Shown here one piece after another: positions 61,119 to 64,000 of a DNA stretch of 64,000 nt. The position numbers and the translations under genes were made by a program. The notes under the pieces were generated by a model. The model was not told the DNA's origin. It saw nothing but the letters and a program-made list of their open reading frames with translations, and searched no databases. The stretch's first letter is position 1. Each line of letters starts with the position of its first letter. The stretch is from an uncultured Pelagibacteraceae bacterium. GTDB lineage: Bacteria; Pseudomonadota; Alphaproteobacteria; Pelagibacterales; Pelagibacteraceae. The DNA is taken from positions 1 to 64,000 of the forward strand of contig CACODG010000002.1 in assembly GCA_902625945.1 (NCBI GenBank), written 5' to 3'.

Positions 61119-63778
61119 TGAAAAAAGTAGTATTTAGCTTTGACGACAAATCTGCAAAAAAACTAAAGAATAAAAAAAATATTCTAGGTGGAAAAGGAGC
61201 AAACCTTGGTGAAATGGGCAGCCTAGGTTTACCTGTCCCTCCTGGATTCACTATTACAACAGAAGTGTGTGACCTTTTTTATAAAAATAAAAAAAAATTA
61301 CCAAAAAAAGTAATTCAAAAAGTTTTTTCTGAACTTAAAAACATTGAAAAGAAAACAAAAAAAAATTTTGGTGATCTTAAAAATCCATTGCTAGTATCAG
61401 TAAGGTCTGGAGCTCGAATTTCAATGCCTGGCATGATGGATACAATTTTAAATTTAGGTCTAAACGACAAAACGGTTAACTCATTAAAAAATAAGACATC
61501 TAATGGAAGATTTGCCAAAGATAGCTATAGAAGATTTATACAGATGTACAGCAATGTAGTTTTGGGTGTGGAAGGGCACTTATTTGAGGAATTAATTGAT
61601 AATTACAAATTAACCAAAGGAGTTTTGATGGATACAGATTTGGACGAAAGCGATTGGGACGGTTTAATTCTTAATTTTAAAGAATTAGTTAAAAAAGAGA
61701 AAAAAATAAACTTTCCACAAGATGTCAGAGAACAATTACTGGGTGCGATTAATGCTGTGTTTTTATCATGGAATAGTCAAAGAGCAAAAACTTATAGAAA
61801 ATTAAATCAAATTCCAGATGATTGGGGGACAGCAGTGAATGTTCAAGCAATGGTTTTTGGCAACATGGGAGGAGATTGTTCAACTGGTGTTGCATTCACC
61901 AGAAATCCTTCAACTGGAGAAAATTCTTTTTTTGGAGAGTTCTTAATCAATGCACAAGGAGAAGACGTTGTGGCAGGCACAAGAACTCCTCAACACATAA
62001 CAAAAAAAGCTAAACAAGATTCAGGCTCAAAGGATCTATCTATGGAAGAAGCTATGCCTAAAGTATATAAAGAATTAGCAAATGTATTTTTAAAATTAGA
62101 AAAATATTACAAAGATATGCAAGATATTGAATTTACAGTTGAGAATAATAAACTTTGGATGCTTCAAACGCGATCAGGAAAACGAACAGCAAAAGCTGCA
62201 ATTAAAATTGCAGTTGATATGGTTAAAGAAAAATTAATTTCAAAAAAAGAGGCAATAAAAAGAATAGATCCAAATACATTAGACACTTTATTGCATCCAA
62301 CATTAGATGATAAAGTTAAGAAAGAAGTAATAGCTTCAGGATTACCAGCTTCTCCAGGAGCTGCGAGTGGCAAAGTTGTTTTCACAGCTGATGAGGCAGA
62401 AAAATTAAATGGAATGATGCAAGATACGATATTGGTTAGATTAGAAACTTCACCCGAAGATATTCATGGCATGCATGCTGCAAAAGGAATTCTTACTGCA
62501 AGAGGAGGAATGACAAGCCATGCAGCTGTTGTTGCAAGAGGAATGGGGAGACCTTGCGTTTCAGGCTCTAGTGAAATTACAATAGATTATGAATTAAAAC
62601 AATTTAAAGCAGGAGAAGAGATTATAAAAGAGGGAGATATAATAACTATAGATGGGGGAAGCGGAAAAGTAATGAAAGGTTTAGTTCCAACAGTCAAACC
62701 AGAAATTTCAGGGTATTTTTCTACTATTATGAAATGGGCTGATGAATTTAGGAAATTAAAAGTAAGAACAAACGCTGAGACTGAAACAGATAGCAAAACA
62801 GCTAGAGAATTTGGTGCAGAAGGGATAGGTTTATGTAGGACTGAGCACATGTTCTTTGACGAAGAAAGAATTCTATCTGTTAGACAAATGATTTTATCTA
62901 AGTCAAAAGAAGATAGAAACAGTGCACTAGAAAAACTTCTACCTTATCAAAAAGAAGACTTTAAAAAAATATTTAAAGTTATGTCAGGCTTACCTGTAAC
63001 AGTGAGATTATTAGATCCTCCGCTTCATGAATTTTTACCAAAGGCAGATAAAGATATAGACGAAGTAGCAAGATCTTTAAATCTATCAGCAAAAGAAGTT
63101 AAAGATAGAATAGCAGAGCTTCATGAAGAAAACCCTATGTTAGGCCATAGAGGCTGTAGACTTGGTATTTCTTTTCCAGAAATTTATGAGATGCAATGTA
63201 GGGCAATTTTTGAAGCAATAGTTCAACTTAAGAAAGAAAAAATAAAATCAGCTTTTGTAGAAATAATGATACCTTTGGTATCTACTGACTCTGAATTAAA
63301 AATTTTAAGATCTTTAGTTAATAAAATTGCTAAAGAAATAGAAACAGAAAACAAAATTAAATTAGAATATATGGTAGGTACTATGATAGAATTACCACGA
63401 GCCGCTTTACAAGCGAAGTCTATTTCGAAACATGCTGATTTCTTTAGCTTTGGAACCAACGATTTAACTCAAACGACTTTAGGAATAAGCCGAGACGACT
63501 CAGGAAAATTTTTAAATGATTATATTGATAATAAAATTTTTGATGTAGACCCATTTGTCAGTATTGATAGAGATGGAGTAGGTGAGCTAGTGGAAATAGC
63601 ATCTTCAAGAGGAAGAAAGACGAATAAAAATATTAAGTTAGGTATATGTGGCGAGCATGGCGGCGATCCAAAGAGCATTGAATTTTGCTCTAGAACAGGT
63701 CTTAACTATGTTTCTTGCTCCCCGTTCAGAGTGCCAGTAGCAAGATTAGCTGCCGCACAGGCGGAAATTTCAAAATAA
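61115..63778 (+). CDS. ppdK: Pyruvate, phosphate dikinase
   Basis: GGKGANLGEMGSLGLPVPPGFTITTEVC, GGMTSHAAVVARGMGRPCVSG, SFGTNDLTQTTLGISRDD. Confidence 0.98.
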   Translation: MMKKVVFSFDDKSAKKLKNKKNILGGKGANLGEMGSLGLPVPPGFTITTEVCDLFYKNKKKLPKKVIQKVFSELKNIEKKTKKNFGDLKNPLLVSVRSGARISMPGMMDTILNLGLNDKTVNSLKNKTSNGRFAKDSYRRFIQMYSNVVLGVEGHLFEELIDNYKLTKGVLMDTDLDESDWDGLILNFKELVKKEKKINFPQDVREQLLGAINAVFLSWNSQRAKTYRKLNQIPDDWGTAVNVQAMVFGNMGGDCSTGVAFTRNPSTGENSFFGEFLINAQGEDVVAGTRTPQHITKKAKQDSGSKDLSMEEAMPKVYKELANVFLKLEKYYKDMQDIEFTVENNKLWMLQTRSGKRTAKAAIKIAVDMVKEKLISKKEAIKRIDPNTLDTLLHPTLDDKVKKEVIASGLPASPGAASGKVVFTADEAEKLNGMMQDTILVRLETSPEDIHGMHAAKGILTARGGMTSHAAVVARGMGRPCVSGSSEITIDYELKQFKAGEEIIKEGDIITIDGGSGKVMKGLVPTVKPEISGYFSTIMKWADEFRKLKVRTNAETETDSKTAREFGAEGIGLCRTEHMFFDEERILSVRQMILSKSKEDRNSALEKLLPYQKEDFKKIFKVMSGLPVTVRLLDPPLHEFLPKADKDIDEVARSLNLSAKEVKDRIAELHEENPMLGHRGCRLGISFPEIYEMQCRAIFEAIVQLKKEKIKSAFVEIMIPLVSTDSELKILRSLVNKIAKEIETENKIKLEYMVGTMIELPRAALQAKSISKHADFFSFGTNDLTQTTLGISRDDSGKFLNDYIDNKIFDVDPFVSIDRDGVGELVEIASSRGRKTNKNIKLGICGEHGGDPKSIEFCSRTGLNYVSCSPFRVPVARLAAAQAEISK

Positions 63779-63784
63779 AAGTTC

Positions 63785-64000
63785 TTAAAGTATTAATAAG
63801 CTACTATCAAAAGATTTAGCACTGTGCGTAATTGCGCCTACTGAAATTCTATTTATCCCTGTTTTCGATATTTGTTTGATATTTTTTAAAGTAGCATTGC
63901 CAGAATATTCTGTTTGATATTTGTTTTTACAAAGTTTTAAACATTTTTTTAATTGCGAAGAGTTCATATTATCAAAAAGTATTCTTTTAAATTTAAAACT
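63785..64000 (-). CDS. nadC: Quinolinate phosphoribosyltransferase, C-terminal part (runs off window)
   Basis: Frame continues past track start: SFKFKRILFDNMNSSQL...SGNATLKNIKQISKTGINRISVGAITHSAKSFDSSL. Confidence 0.85.
   Translation of the reverse strand, partial: SFKFKRILFDNMNSSQLKKCLKLCKNKYQTEYSGNATLKNIKQISKTGINRISVGAITHSAKSFDSSLLIL

Noticed and set aside
61822-62013. Plus-strand 63-aa ORF in alternate frame of ppdK
   Set aside because: Sits within conserved ppdK coding sequence; Cys/Trp/Arg-rich out-of-frame translation.

Overview
AT-rich, gene-dense 64 kb window of a streamlined alphaproteobacterial genome. Gene content and order look like SAR11 / Pelagibacterales; this is inferred from the sequence, not database-verified. 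Positions 1-13612 are an accessory surface-glycan island: sulfatase-like protein, truncated pyruvate-kinase-like protein, ABC exporter, GT2s, NeuB, LIC12162-type protein, 2OG-Fe dioxygenase, CDP-glucose pathway, cupin, formyltransferase. It is followed by tRNA-Val, a phosphoethanolamine-transferase-like gene with a possible GDPD-like tail, and a solitary 5S rRNA with no 23S in the preceding 16 kb. The rest is mostly core: rpmJ-pntAB-tal; typA/tRNA-fMet/csp/rpsU/trcR/rpmE/suhB/efp/thiE/fba/pgk/tkt; zapA/fau/ymdB/yebC/ruvC-like; tolQRAB-pal-cpoB-tilS-ftsH-folP-glmM-thiD-purA; rpoH; rluD; a small accessory patch beside tRNA-Arg; tsaC; xseB-ispA-dxs; aroC; pdxH; ispB; sppA-like; glyQS; ppdK; partial nadC. 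Main points for follow-up: (1) rpsU apparently starting at AUU, missed by the ORF track; (2) typA ATG 2 nt after the tRNA-fMet CCA; (3) 5S rRNA 8 nt upstream of rpmJ and separated from 16S/23S by the glycan island; (4) a phage-type RuvC-like protein at the canonical ruvC locus with no ruvAB; (5) a short PK-like enzyme beside NeuB; (6) an EptA-like/GDPD-like fusion; (7) four convergent gene pairs sharing a 4-nt stop overlap. No CRISPR, transposase or prophage was seen.
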